Source: Halomonas getboli
Lineage (GTDB): Bacteria > Pseudomonadota > Gammaproteobacteria > Pseudomonadales > Halomonadaceae
Direction of reading: 5' to 3'
Length of the DNA stretch: 64,000 nt
NCBI RefSeq assembly: GCF_023094245.1
Contig: NZ_JALMEW010000001.1
Coordinates: 798,757 to 862,756, forward strand
Within the stretch, counting starts at the first letter, position 1. Each line of letters opens with the position of its first letter. Of this stretch, positions 9,363 to 20,877 are shown piece after piece. Position numbers and translations under genes: made by a program. The notes under the pieces are model-generated. The model saw only the letters and a program-made list of their open reading frames with translations. It made no database searches and was not told where the DNA came from.

Positions 9363-10691
9363 TCATACCGCAAGCCGCTGCCAGCCACGGCGCTGCCAGA
9401 TCAGCATGAAACCGAGGGAATTGAGGCAGCGATAGCCGAGCTGCACCCACCAGATGCCGAGCAGCCCGGCCTCCTGATGCACGCCGACCCACCAGGCCAG
9501 CGGCAGCAATATCAGCCATTGTAGCGTCAGGGTGAGGGTCATCACCGTGCGCTGGGCGCCGGCGCCGAGCAGCGCCTGGGCGAACACCAGGGCCGCGGCG
9601 TCGAGCACGATCATGGCCGCCGTGAGCTGCAGCGGCAAGCGGCCCAGCGCGATCAGCGCTTCGTCGTGCAGGAACAGCCCCAGCACGACGTCGGGCAACG
9701 CCACCATCGGCAGGGCGATCAGCGCCAGGCAGGGAAAGGCCAGGCGCACCACGTCCCAGCCCCAGCGGTGGGCGTCGCGATGGTCATGACGCCCCAGCGA
9801 CTCGCCGACCAGGCTCATCGCCGCCATGCCCAGCCCCACGCCGGGCAGGATCAGCAGCAGCGACAGGTTCACCAGCACGTGACCGACCGCCACGCTGGCG
9901 GTGTCGATCCGGCCCAGGATCCAGAACAGCACCGCGTAGCCGGCGGCGAACCAGATCTGCTGGAAGGAGTGCGGCACGGTCAGGCGCAGGGTGGTGGCGA
10001 AGGTGGCGGCGTCGGGGCGGATCGTCAGGAAGCCGCTGCGCCGGGCATGGCGCAGGCTGTGCCACGCCCACATGCCGAGCCCGGCGAACAGCGACAGGGT
10101 GGTGCCGGCGCCGGCGCCGGCGCTTCCCATGGCGGGAAGCCCGGCCAGGCCGAAGATCAGCCCCACGCTCGCCACCACGTTGATCAGGTGCATGGCCAGG
10201 ATGATGCGCAGGTAGAGGCCGGTCTGCTGGATGCCGTTCCAGTAGCCGCGGAAGCAGAAGATCATCGCCACCGGCGCCAGCGACACGACGCGCCACTGGA
10301 AGTAGCTCGTGGCCTCGGCATTCACCGCTGGGTCCTGGTTGATCAGCGCCAGCAGGGCGGGCGCCTGCCACAGGCACAGCAGGGTCATCGGGCCGGCCAC
10401 GGCCAGGGCGATCACGAGGCCGGCATTGAGCGAGACGGCGCAGCGACGCCAGTCCTGCTCGCCGTGGCGACGCGCCGCCTGGGCCTGAACCGCCGACGAC
10501 AGTCCGAAGACCACCGCGGTGATCAGGAACATCGCGTAGCCGCCGATGCCCACCGCGGCCAGCGGCACCTCGCCGAGCGAGCCCACCAGGGCGGCGTCGA
10601 CGAGGTTGAGCAGGCTCTGGGTGAGCATGCCGCCGATGATCGGCAGGGCAAGACGCAGGATGGTCTGGCGTCGGGAGGTCTCAGGCAGCAT
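9363..10691 (-). CDS. MATE-family multidrug/sodium antiporter
   Basis: 442-residue polytopic membrane protein with twelve hydrophobic segments in two similar halves. The N-terminal half begins ILRLALPIIGGMLTQSLLNLVDAALVGSLG, the usual MATE entry segment (LALP, D in helix 1-2), and the second half repeats LRLTVPHSFQQIWFAAGYAVLFWILGRI. MATE proteins export cationic drugs or metabolites using Na+ or H+; DinF/NorM subfamilies resemble it but the substrate cannot be read from sequence. ATG at 10691 has GGAAG 5 nt upstream; a GTG eight codons earlier is less supported. It lies 63 nt downstream of metH on the same strand. Confidence 0.92.
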   Translation of the reverse strand: MLPETSRRQTILRLALPIIGGMLTQSLLNLVDAALVGSLGEVPLAAVGIGGYAMFLITAVVFGLSSAVQAQAARRHGEQDWRRCAVSLNAGLVIALAVAGPMTLLCLWQAPALLALINQDPAVNAEATSYFQWRVVSLAPVAMIFCFRGYWNGIQQTGLYLRIILAMHLINVVASVGLIFGLAGLPAMGSAGAGAGTTLSLFAGLGMWAWHSLRHARRSGFLTIRPDAATFATTLRLTVPHSFQQIWFAAGYAVLFWILGRIDTASVAVGHVLVNLSLLLILPGVGLGMAAMSLVGESLGRHDHRDAHRWGWDVVRLAFPCLALIALPMVALPDVVLGLFLHDEALIALGRLPLQLTAAMIVLDAAALVFAQALLGAGAQRTVMTLTLTLQWLILLPLAWWVGVHQEAGLLGIWWVQLGYRCLNSLGFMLIWQRRGWQRLAV

Positions 10692-10754
10692 TCGGACTTC
10701 CAGCAATGACGACACCGGGCCCGACGTGCGAGCCCGGGGCGAGCGAGACGACCA

Positions 10755-14456
<3,702 letters not shown>

Positions 14457-14750
14457 GGGTCGAGTCAATCTCCAGCGATAAGGGCATCGGGGCGCGACAA
14501 CGGCGCGATATTATGTCGTATGGCGTCCGTCGCGAGGCCGGACAAACGCCGCATCTTAGCAAAAGCCGCCGCGCCGCGGCAGGGGCGCGACGCGAGCGTC
14601 TTTCATGACGTGCGTGACCGGCGTTCATGCAGCCGGTCAGGATAAAACCCAGTGCGGCAGTCGGGATTGTCAGGGTGGGGGTGGTCGCTTACCATAGGGC
14701 CAGACCCTCATCCCGGACTGACCGTGCCGGGCTCGACCAGCGAGAGAGCA

Positions 14751-15341
14751 ATGAGCGAGAGCATACAGATCACCGACAGCGCCCAGGACTACCTTGCCGA
14801 GCTGCTGGCCAAGCAGAACGTCGAAGGGATCGCCGTGCGCATCTTCATCACCCAGCCGGGCACGCCCTACGCCGAGACCTGCCTGGCGTACTGCCGGCCC
14901 GGCGAAGAGGAGCCGAGCGACGAGCGCCTCGAGCTCGACAAGATCGCCGTCTATCTCGACAAGAACAGCCTTCCCTTCCTTGAGGAAGCGGTGGTCGACT
15001 TCAACGCCGATCGCATGGGCGGCCAGCTGACCATCAAGGCGCCCAACGCCAAGATGCCCAAGGTCAACGAGGACAGCCCGCTGGCGGATCGCGTCAACTA
15101 CGTGCTCTACAGCGAGATCAACCCGGGCCTCGCGGCCCACGGCGGCGAGATCAAGCTGGTCGAGCTGACCGACGAACAGGTGGCCGTGCTGGCCTTCGGC
15201 GGCGGCTGCCAGGGCTGCGCCGCGGTCGACCTGACCCTCAAGGAAGGCGTCGAGAAGACCCTGCTCGAGCGCATCCCCGAGCTCGCCGGTATCCGTGACG
15301 TGACCGACCACACCGACACCACCAACGCCTACTATCAATAA
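14751..15341 (+). CDS. nfuA: Fe-S biogenesis scaffold/carrier NfuA
   Basis: 196 residues. The N-terminal half is a degenerate A-type carrier domain ([16 protein letters not shown]...[20 protein letters not shown]), and the C-terminal half is the Nfu domain with the cluster-binding [11 protein letters not shown], Cys153 and Cys156. NfuA carries [4Fe-4S] clusters to client enzymes, especially under oxidative stress. The ATG follows a GAGAG site; an upstream in-frame extension is not needed. It is divergent from metH and converges on the KfrA-like gene. sufE, another Fe-S gene on the same strand, lies beyond the recombinase module. Confidence 0.96.
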   Translation: MSESIQITDSAQDYLAELLAKQNVEGIAVRIFITQPGTPYAETCLAYCRPGEEEPSDERLELDKIAVYLDKNSLPFLEEAVVDFNADRMGGQLTIKAPNAKMPKVNEDSPLADRVNYVLYSEINPGLAAHGGEIKLVELTDEQVAVLAFGGGCQGCAAVDLTLKEGVEKTLLERIPELAGIRDVTDHTDTTNAYYQ

Positions 15342-15379
15342 GGGTGTCGGCGCCGACGACGCGCCGATCAAGCCTTGAG

Positions 15380-16435
15380 CTAGTTCTGGCTATCCTGTTT
15401 CTCGGGCCCCGCATCGTCGGGGCCCGAGGCGTTTTCGGCCGCGGCCTCGAGTCGGGCCTGGCTCTCCTGCATCTTCTCCAGCGATGACCACAGTCGCGCC
15501 TCGAGCTGCTGTTCCAGGGCCTCCACTCGGGCCTGACGGCTGGCCAGGGCCGCCTGGGCATCCTCCAGCCGGGCGCCGAGGCGGGTGCGTTCCTCGTCGA
15601 GGCCGGTCCGGGCGGTCTCGGCATCGCGCCGCGCCTGCTCCTCGGTGCGCCGCTTCTTCTCTTCTTCCTTCAGTGCCTCCTGCAGCGCCTGCTGCTCCGC
15701 CTTGGCGGCCTCGAGACGCTTTTCCAACCGCTCTTGCCGCGTGGCATGGGCCTTCTCGGCGGCCTGGCGCTCCTGGCGGGCCTCGTCGAGCAGCCCCATC
15801 AGTCTCGCTTCGGCGGCCTCGTGGCGCTGCTCCTCCTGGGTGAGTCGCGCCTGATGTGCGGTCTCGCTTTCTTCCTGCGCCTGGCGATGGGCCTGGGCCT
15901 GGCGTTCCAGCTCGCCCTGAAGCTCGTCCAGGCGTGCCTCCAGCCGGCCGCGGGCCTCGCGCTGACGCGTGGTCTCGGCCTGCTGGGTGTCGTGATCGGC
16001 CTGCAGTCGGCTGAGCTCGGCGGTCCGCTCGTTGAGGCGCTCCTCACTGCGGGTCAGGTGTGACGACAGAGCGCTCTCACGCTGCTCGGCGTCCTCGGCG
16101 CGACGCTCGGCGGCGGCCACGGCCTGCTGGGCCTCGGCGACTCTGTCGTCGGCCTCGCGGCGGTAGTGGGCCAGCGCCTCGTTGGCGGCCTCCTGGGCCT
16201 GCTGCCACAGCGACTCGGCGAGCTCCTGCAGCGGCGCCGGCATGCCGCGTGGCGGCGGCACGTCGCGGTTCTCCTCGCGGCGCTTGCGCCACTCGCGCAG
16301 GTGTTCGCTGATGGTGGTGAAGCTGCCGGTGCCGAGCGTCTCGCGGATCCGCTGCACGCTGGGCGCCTGTCCGGCGGCCATCAGCTCGTCGATCGCCCGT
16401 TGCACGTCTTCATAGCGTACGCCGCTGCGTGCCAT
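15380..16435 (-). CDS. KfrA-like DNA-binding coiled-coil protein
   Basis: 351 residues. The N-terminal 60 residues (VRYEDVQRAIDELMAAGQAPSVQRIRETLGTGSFTTI, then EHLREWRK) match the DNA-binding N-terminal domain of plasmid KfrA proteins. From about residue 65 to 335 the sequence is almost pure Glu/Gln/Ala/Arg heptads, a very long coiled coil. Plasmid KfrA is an autorepressor that also forms filaments and aids partition. Here the gene is chromosomal and divergent from a tyrosine recombinase, separated by a 341-bp AT-rich, palindrome-rich spacer that is the natural place for its operators. Function on the chromosome is unknown. Confidence 0.85.
   Translation of the reverse strand: MARSGVRYEDVQRAIDELMAAGQAPSVQRIRETLGTGSFTTISEHLREWRKRREENRDVPPPRGMPAPLQELAESLWQQAQEAANEALAHYRREADDRVAEAQQAVAAAERRAEDAEQRESALSSHLTRSEERLNERTAELSRLQADHDTQQAETTRQREARGRLEARLDELQGELERQAQAHRQAQEESETAHQARLTQEEQRHEAAEARLMGLLDEARQERQAAEKAHATRQERLEKRLEAAKAEQQALQEALKEEEKKRRTEEQARRDAETARTGLDEERTRLGARLEDAQAALASRQARVEALEQQLEARLWSSLEKMQESQARLEAAAENASGPDDAGPEKQDSQN
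15401..15428 (+). terminator. Possible nfuA terminator inside the 3' end of the convergent gene
   Basis: Perfect 11-bp stem (CTCGGGCCCCG / CGGGGCCCGAG) with a 6-nt loop, followed on the plus strand by GCGTTTTC. It lies in the last codons of the KfrA-like gene, so it may be a terminator shared with coding sequence or a chance product of GC-rich codons. A shorter palindrome (GTCGGCGCCGAC, 15346-15357) sits in the 38-nt spacer. Confidence 0.45.
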
Positions 16436-16517
16436 GCCGTTCTCCTCGTTTCATGAGTCCGCCCGTCGGGGCTTTCAGATCGCACTATACCTGGCCCGGG
16501 CGTGCGGATAAAGATAA

Positions 16518-16548
16518 TTACATTAAACGTAATACGTAATTTACATTA
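16518..16548. repeat. Tandem ACGTAAT pair flanked by TTACATTA direct repeats
   Basis: TTACATTA occurs at 16518-16525 and 16541-16548. Between them ACGTAAT is repeated head to tail at 16527-16533 and 16534-16540. This iteron-like design is a candidate operator for the KfrA-like protein or a recombinase accessory site. Confidence 0.5.
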
Positions 16549-16561
16549 TCAAAAGAAGCAA

Positions 16562-16593
16562 ATAATCAAGATTACGCGGCTTATCTTGATTAT
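16562..16593. repeat. Perfect 11-bp inverted repeat
   Basis: ATAATCAAGAT (16562-16572) and ATCTTGATTAT (16583-16593) are exact reverse complements separated by 10 bp. The geometry, two 11-bp arms around a short central region, resembles a core site for a tyrosine recombinase as well as a repressor operator. Confidence 0.55.
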
Positions 16594-16776
16594 CCGGTGC
16601 GTAACGCCGATACTGCGGCCAGATGGAGCAGATGATTGAATTCAAAGGGCGAAATGCGGATGAAAACTGGCGGGAAGGGTGGGCCGGCGCCCGGCTCGGT
16701 CGCCAGCTGCGACGCAACAGCCACGAGGGAGGTGTAAGCGGCCTTGGAAAGGGATAGCGAGAAGCAGGGCGCGTGG

Positions 16777-17949
16777 ATGACCCGGGCGGCGGCGTTGAAT
16801 GAGGCGATGGGCGAGCTGTCGACGACATCGACGGTGGCTCCAGCTGCCGGACACGCCCATATCGCCGCGACCAGCGATGCCGAGGCGGTGGCCCAGTGGC
16901 TCGGCGAGTATCGCGCCAGCCCCAACACCCAGCGGGCCTATCGGCGCGAGGCGGAGCGGCTGCTGCTGTGGCTGGCCGAGCAGGGGCTAGCGCTCGGCGA
17001 GGTGCGCCGCGATCATCTGGACGCCTTCGAGGCCTTTCTGACCGATCCGCAGCCCCGCGAGCGCTGGACCGGGCCGACCCGGCCGCGGCACGATCCTCGC
17101 TGGCGGCCGTTCCGCGGCCCGCTGTCGCCGGCCAGCCGCCGCCAGTGCCTGGTGATCCTGCAGGGACTGTTCGCCTGGCTGGTGGAGGCGGGCTGGGTCC
17201 GGCACAACCCGTTCCGGCTGATGCGCGACAAGCGCCGCCGGCTGGACAATCGCCAGGGCAGGGTGGAGCGCTACCTGGAGAAGCCGCTGTGGGACTGGCT
17301 ATGGCAGTGGCTGAACGAGGCGCCGGGCGACGATGCCGCGCCGCGGGCACGCTTCGAGCACCAGCGCCGCCGCTTCGCGTTCGGCTTCGCCTACCTGCTC
17401 GCGCCGCGGATCGGCGAGATGGCGACGGCCCGCATGCACGACTTCCATCGCCGCGAGGATCGCTGGTGGTGGCATACGGTGGGGAAGGGAGGCAAGGCGG
17501 CGAGCATCCCAGTGCCGCCGGACATGATGCACCTGCTTGGCCAGTGGCGAGCGACGCTCGGCCTTGCCCCGGAGCCCGGACCGGACGAAGCCACGCCGCT
17601 GCTGCGCGGGCTCGACGGCCAACGCGGCCTGGGCGAGAACCGGCTCTATCGGCTGATGCGTGAGGCCTTCGCTCGGGCCGCGGACGATCTGGAGGCGCGC
17701 CAGGGTCGGAACAGCGCCCGCGAGGTCGCGCTGCTGCGCCGGGCCACGCCGCACTGGCTGCGTCATACCGCGCTCACCCACCAGGCCCAGGCCGGCGTCG
17801 AGCTGCGCTATCTCGCCGAGACGGCTCGGCATTCGCGGCTCGACACCACCGCCCGCTACCTGCACGCGGAGGACACCGAGTGGCATCGCCAGCAGTCGCG
17901 TCACGGGCTGTCGTCGGGGGCGGACGACGACGGCGGCCAACCGTTATAA
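16777..17949 (+). CDS. Solitary tyrosine recombinase/integrase
   Basis: 390 residues. An N-terminal SAM-like core-binding domain (about residues 40-160, NTQRAYRREAERLLLWL) is followed by a catalytic domain with all expected residues: Arg211 (APRIGEM), Lys237 or Lys240 (GKGGKAAS), His326 and Arg329 (PHWLRHT), His352 (ARHSRLD) and Tyr361 (ARYLH). It therefore looks active. No excisionase, attachment duplication, phage or cargo gene flanks it; neighbours are core Fe-S genes. Larger than XerC/XerD (about 300 residues) because of insertions around residues 95-130. ATG 16777 was chosen, but TTG at 16744 has a better ribosome site and would add 11 residues. Confidence 0.88.
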   Translation: MTRAAALNEAMGELSTTSTVAPAAGHAHIAATSDAEAVAQWLGEYRASPNTQRAYRREAERLLLWLAEQGLALGEVRRDHLDAFEAFLTDPQPRERWTGPTRPRHDPRWRPFRGPLSPASRRQCLVILQGLFAWLVEAGWVRHNPFRLMRDKRRRLDNRQGRVERYLEKPLWDWLWQWLNEAPGDDAAPRARFEHQRRRFAFGFAYLLAPRIGEMATARMHDFHRREDRWWWHTVGKGGKAASIPVPPDMMHLLGQWRATLGLAPEPGPDEATPLLRGLDGQRGLGENRLYRLMREAFARAADDLEARQGRNSAREVALLRRATPHWLRHTALTHQAQAGVELRYLAETARHSRLDTTARYLHAEDTEWHRQQSRHGLSSGADDDGGQPL

Positions 17950-17977
17950 TGCCAGTAACCGTTTCAAGGAGTGTTGC

Positions 17978-18400
17978 ATGACCACCACAACCGCCGAACA
18001 GGCCCAGCAGGAACTCGTCGACGAGTTCGAGATGTTCGACAACTGGATGGACCGCTACCAGTACATCATCGACATGGGCAAGCAGCTGCCGGCCTTCCCC
18101 GAGGAGTGGAAGCGCGACGAGCTCAAGATCCAGGGCTGCCAGTCCAACGTCTGGATGCACCACGAGCGCGACGGCGAGCGCCTCAAGTTTCAGGCGATCT
18201 CCGACGCCGCCATCGTCTCCGGGCTGATCGCCGTGCTGCTGCGCATCTACGACGACCGCCGCCCGGAGGACATTCGCGACACCAGTCCGCACTTCCTCGA
18301 GGACCTGGGTCTCGACAAACACCTCTCGCCGACGCGCAGCAACGGCCTGAATGCCATGCTCGAGCGCATCTATCGCGTCGCCGAGCAGGAAGCCGCATAG
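17978..18400 (+). CDS. sufE: SufE/CsdE-type sulfur acceptor protein
   Basis: 140 residues. SufE-family protein that accepts persulfide sulfur from a cysteine desulfurase; Cys54 in IQGCQSNVW is the acceptor. Other family features are ADAAIVSGLIAVLL and LGLDKHLSPTRSNGL. AAGGAG lies 6 nt before the ATG. An exact TATAAT is found at 17945-17950, 28 nt before the start and just after the last recombinase codons, but without a clear -35, so the gene may be read from its own promoter or from the recombinase transcript. No sufS or csdA is adjacent. Confidence 0.93.
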   Translation: MTTTTAEQAQQELVDEFEMFDNWMDRYQYIIDMGKQLPAFPEEWKRDELKIQGCQSNVWMHHERDGERLKFQAISDAAIVSGLIAVLLRIYDDRRPEDIRDTSPHFLEDLGLDKHLSPTRSNGLNAMLERIYRVAEQEAA

Positions 18401-18420
18401 GCTCTGGCCGGCATCAAGCA

Positions 18421-18473
18421 AACCGCCCGCAGGCGATCCATCGATTATCGATGCGGATCATCTGCGGGCGGTT
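18421..18473. terminator. Terminator between convergent sufE and yidD
   Basis: Perfect 12-bp outer stem (AACCGCCCGCAG / CTGCGGGCGGTT), with inner GATCC/GGATC and ATCGAT pairs, followed on the plus strand by TTTGGGTTTGG. A strong, probably bidirectional terminator. Confidence 0.8.
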
Positions 18474-18513
18474 TGGGTTTGGATTTGGATACCGACACGG
18501 CCGCGTACTGCGC

Positions 18514-18870
18514 CTATCGCGTTACCTTGTCGTGCGGCGATGCATCATCGGCATCGCGAGGGCGGAAACGCTCGTCGAGATCGGGGTCTTCCCGGCACAG
18601 CCGTTCGCTGGGGCCGCCGGGCACCGGGTCGATGCCGCCCTCGGCGCCGGGATGGCAGCGCAGGATGCGGCGCAGGCCCAGCCAGCCGCCCTTGAGCGGG
18701 CCGTGCACCTTCAGCGCCTCGGCCGTGTAGTGGGAGCAGCTCGGCCAGTAGCGGCAGCGCGGGCCGAGCAGCGGGCTCAGGATCAGCTGGTAGGCCCTGA
18801 CCAGGGCCAGCAGCGGCCAGGTCACCAGACGTTCGGCGAGGCGCCGGCCGCGGTGGAGCAGGGCGGTCAT
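18514..18870 (-). CDS. yidD: Membrane protein insertion efficiency factor YidD
   Basis: 118 residues with the YidD core: an N-terminal amphipathic/hydrophobic segment (LVRAYQLILSPLLG) and the cysteine-rich RCRYWPSCSHYTAEAL, HGPLKGGWLGLRRILRCHPG motif. YidD helps YidC-mediated insertion of inner-membrane proteins. The C-terminus is some 30 residues longer than common short forms and hydrophilic. yidD normally sits between rnpA and yidC near oriC; here it follows hisI by 4 nt in an operon with zur, an uncommon context. Either this is the only copy, moved, or a second copy exists elsewhere. Confidence 0.92.
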   Translation of the reverse strand: MTALLHRGRRLAERLVTWPLLALVRAYQLILSPLLGPRCRYWPSCSHYTAEALKVHGPLKGGWLGLRRILRCHPGAEGGIDPVPGGPSERLCREDPDLDERFRPRDADDASPHDKVTR

Positions 18871-18874
18871 GGCC

Positions 18875-19315
18875 TCAGCGCTTGCCGTAGAGGGCCTCGG
18901 GGTCGATCAGCGGCGCCGAGATGATGCGCGCGTCGTCGCCCTCGAGGGACACGTAGAAGCAGCTGCGGCGGCCGGAGTGACAGGCCGGGCCGGTCTGGTC
19001 GACCTGCAGCAGCAGAGTGTCGCCGTCGCAGTCGAGGGCGGCGCCGTGCAGCAGCTGCTGCTGACCGGAGGACTCGCCCTTGCGCCACAGCTTGCCGCGT
19101 GAGCGCGACCAGTAGCAGACGCGGCCGGTGCCCAGGGTTTCTTCCAGCGCCTCGCGGTTCATCCACGCCATCATCAGCACCTCGCCGCTGTCGTGCTGCT
19201 GGGCGATGGCGGGCATCAGGCCGTCGTCGTTGAAGCGGATGGCGTCGAGGATCTCGCCGATCGGGCGACGGCTGTCGAGCGCCGCGCCTTCCAGGCGCTT
19301 GAAGGTATCGGTCAT
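18875..19315 (-). CDS. hisI: Phosphoribosyl-AMP cyclohydrolase
   Basis: 146 residues, a monofunctional HisI that opens the adenine ring of PR-AMP, step three of histidine synthesis. The zinc and magnesium site is intact: DCDGDTLLLQV with Cys96 and its Asp residues, and GPACHSGRRSCFY with Cys112 and Cys119. No hisE or other his gene is nearby. Instead it follows zur by 12 nt. Zn-dependent enzymes duplicated under Zur control are known in several proteobacteria, so this may be a zinc-stress paralogue, although its metal ligands look ordinary. Confidence 0.95.
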   Translation of the reverse strand: MTDTFKRLEGAALDSRRPIGEILDAIRFNDDGLMPAIAQQHDSGEVLMMAWMNREALEETLGTGRVCYWSRSRGKLWRKGESSGQQQLLHGAALDCDGDTLLLQVDQTGPACHSGRRSCFYVSLEGDDARIISAPLIDPEALYGKR

Positions 19316-19327
19316 GGAGGCTCCGGC

Positions 19328-19780
19328 TCAGGAGGTGGCGGTGGCCGACCGGCAGGCGTCGCACTGGCCGAGCAGCTCGATGGTCTGGCGCTGCACCACG
19401 AAACCGAGCTCGCGGGCATGGCGGCCGAGCTGGGCGTTGATGTCGTCGAGGTGAAGCTCCTCGACCCGGCCGCAGTCGCGGCAGATCAGCAGCTGGAAGC
19501 CGTGGGCGTGCTCAGGGCAGGGGCAGGCCACGTAGGCGTTGAGCGATTCGATGCGGTGCACCAGCCCCTGGTCGATGAGGAATTCCAGGGCGCGATAGAC
19601 CGTGGGCGGTCGGGCCGAGGCGTGCTCGGCGGCCAGCCGGTCGAGCAGCTCGTAGGCCTTGAGGCCGCCTCGGGTCTCGGCGATCAGCTGCAGCACCCGC
19701 TGGCGAATCGGGGTGAAGCGTACGCCGCGCTGGCGGCACTGGCGCTCGGCCTGTTGCATCAGGGCGCTGGAATCGGTCAT
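19328..19780 (-). CDS. zur: Fur-family zinc uptake regulator Zur
   Basis: About 150 residues. Fur fold with an N-terminal winged helix (RQRGVRFTPIRQRVLQLI, PTVYRALEFLIDQGLVHRIES) and a C-terminal dimerisation domain holding the structural zinc pairs CRDCGR and CDAC. NAYVACPCPEHAHGF resembles Zur (NSYVLC in E. coli) more than Fur or PerR. Zur with zinc represses uptake genes. The start is uncertain: M at 19780 fits the E. coli length; ATGs at 19789 and 19813 are alternatives and none has a clear ribosome site. znuABC is not adjacent. It leads the operon zur-hisI-yidD. Confidence 0.9.
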   Translation of the reverse strand: MTDSSALMQQAERQCRQRGVRFTPIRQRVLQLIAETRGGLKAYELLDRLAAEHASARPPTVYRALEFLIDQGLVHRIESLNAYVACPCPEHAHGFQLLICRDCGRVEELHLDDINAQLGRHARELGFVVQRQTIELLGQCDACRSATATS

Positions 19781-19874
19781 GCGGGCCATGCGGTCGTGGA
19801 TGGAGGGCCACATTCTACGCGCCCGGCCTGCTCCGAGCCAGCCGGGCTTACGGCGTCGATGGGGATGAGGGAAA

Positions 19875-19905
19875 GGCCGAGGAGGGGCGGCCTCAGGCCT
19901 CGGCC
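19875..19905 (-). terminator. Possible terminator of the ATP-grasp operon
   Basis: GGCCGAGG (19875-19882) pairs with CCTCGGCC (19898-19905), overlapping the last codons of the ATP-grasp gene. On the minus strand the stem is followed by TTTCCC. Weak but suitably placed. Confidence 0.4.
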
Positions 19906-20873
19906 GTCTCCTCGGCCACGCGCTCCAGCTCGCTGCGGCGGGCGAAGTGGTGCTGGGCGAAGGCCACGCGCTCCTCGGGCGAGACGCCCGCCGGCTGGCG
20001 TTCGATCAGGTCGAGCCTCGGCTGCAGCCCCTCGCCGTTGGCCATCTGGATCGCCAGGCCGGGGCGGGCGTTGAGCTCCAGCAGCATCGGTCCGTGCTGG
20101 CGGTCGATCACCATGTCGGTGCCGAGATAGCCCAGCGCGGTCATTTCGTAGCAGCTGGCCGCCAGTTCGAGCAGCGTCTTCCAGCCGGGGATGTGCAGGC
20201 TGGCCAGCTCGTGGCCGGTGTCCGGATGGTCGTGGCGGGCGCGATCGAACTGCACGCCGCGGATCGCCGTGCCGCTGGCGATGTCGATGCCCACGCCGAC
20301 CGCGCCCTGGTGCAGGTTGGCCTTGCCGTCCGAGGCGGCGGTCGACAGGCGCATCATGGCCATCACCGGATAGCCCTGGAAGACGATGACGCGAATGTCC
20401 GGCACGCCCTCGTAGCTGTACTCGGCGAAGGACTCGTCGAAGTCGATCAGCGCCTCGATCAACGCCACGTCCGGCGAGCCGCCCAGCGAATAGAGCCCCG
20501 ACAGGATGTTCGAGACGTGGCGTTCGACGTCCTCCAGCGTGAGGTGCGCGCCGCTGGGCTTGACGAAGTGGGCGCCCTCGCGCTTCTCGATGACCAGGAT
20601 GCCCTTGCCGCCGCTGCCCTTGGCCGGCTTGATCACGAAGCCGCCGTGGGCGGCCAGCATCTCGTGGATGTGCTTGACGCCGAACTGGGTCGACACGGTG
20701 CCGATCAGCGCCGGCGTGGTGATGGCGTACTGCTGGGCGAGCAGCTTGGTCTTGAGCTTGTCATCGACCAGCGGATACAGCCGCCGGTCGTTGTAGCGGC
20801 CGATATAGCGGATATTGCGCTGGTTCATGCCGATGATGCCCTTGGCGCGCAGCTTGCCCGGGGAGGTCCACAT
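19893..20873 (-). CDS. RimK-like ATP-grasp ligase (alpha-L-glutamate ligase-like)
   Basis: 326 residues. ATP-grasp features are the glycine-rich loop FVIKPAKGSGGKGILVI, the acidic/Arg segment around VPDIRVIVFQGYPVMAMMRL, and the metal-binding end LLELNARPGLAIQ. Relatives are annotated as alpha-L-glutamate ligase-like proteins and are expected to join an amino acid to a carboxylate with ATP; the substrate is not established to my knowledge. The gene starts 4 nt after the 7TM transglutaminase-like gene and is the last of a three-gene operon, so it is likely to act with that membrane protein on the cytoplasmic side. Confidence 0.88.
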   Translation of the reverse strand: MWTSPGKLRAKGIIGMNQRNIRYIGRYNDRRLYPLVDDKLKTKLLAQQYAITTPALIGTVSTQFGVKHIHEMLAAHGGFVIKPAKGSGGKGILVIEKREGAHFVKPSGAHLTLEDVERHVSNILSGLYSLGGSPDVALIEALIDFDESFAEYSYEGVPDIRVIVFQGYPVMAMMRLSTAASDGKANLHQGAVGVGIDIASGTAIRGVQFDRARHDHPDTGHELASLHIPGWKTLLELAASCYEMTALGYLGTDMVIDRQHGPMLLELNARPGLAIQMANGEGLQPRLDLIERQPAGVSPEERVAFAQHHFARRSELERVAEETAEA

Positions 20874-20877
20874 GCGA

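Larger units (their letters stand above)
16436..16776. other. Intergenic control region between KfrA-like gene and recombinase
   Basis: 341 bp without a gene. The half near the KfrA-like gene contains an AT-rich island at about 16507-16595, strikingly different from the GC-rich surroundings, with tandem and inverted repeats listed separately. The half near the recombinase is GC-rich and ends with GGGAGG about 11 nt before a TTG at 16744, an alternative recombinase start. Confidence 0.6.

Noticed and set aside
14457..14750. Cobalamin or SAM riboswitch upstream of metH
   Set aside because: No B12-box-like sequence or matching stem layout could be recognised by eye; a covariance-model search with Rfam cobalamin and SAM models would be decisive.
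15380..18400. Integrative element or genomic island around the recombinase
   Set aside because: No tRNA, direct-repeat attachment sites, cargo, or shift in base composition beyond the short spacer; both flanks are core Fe-S genes.
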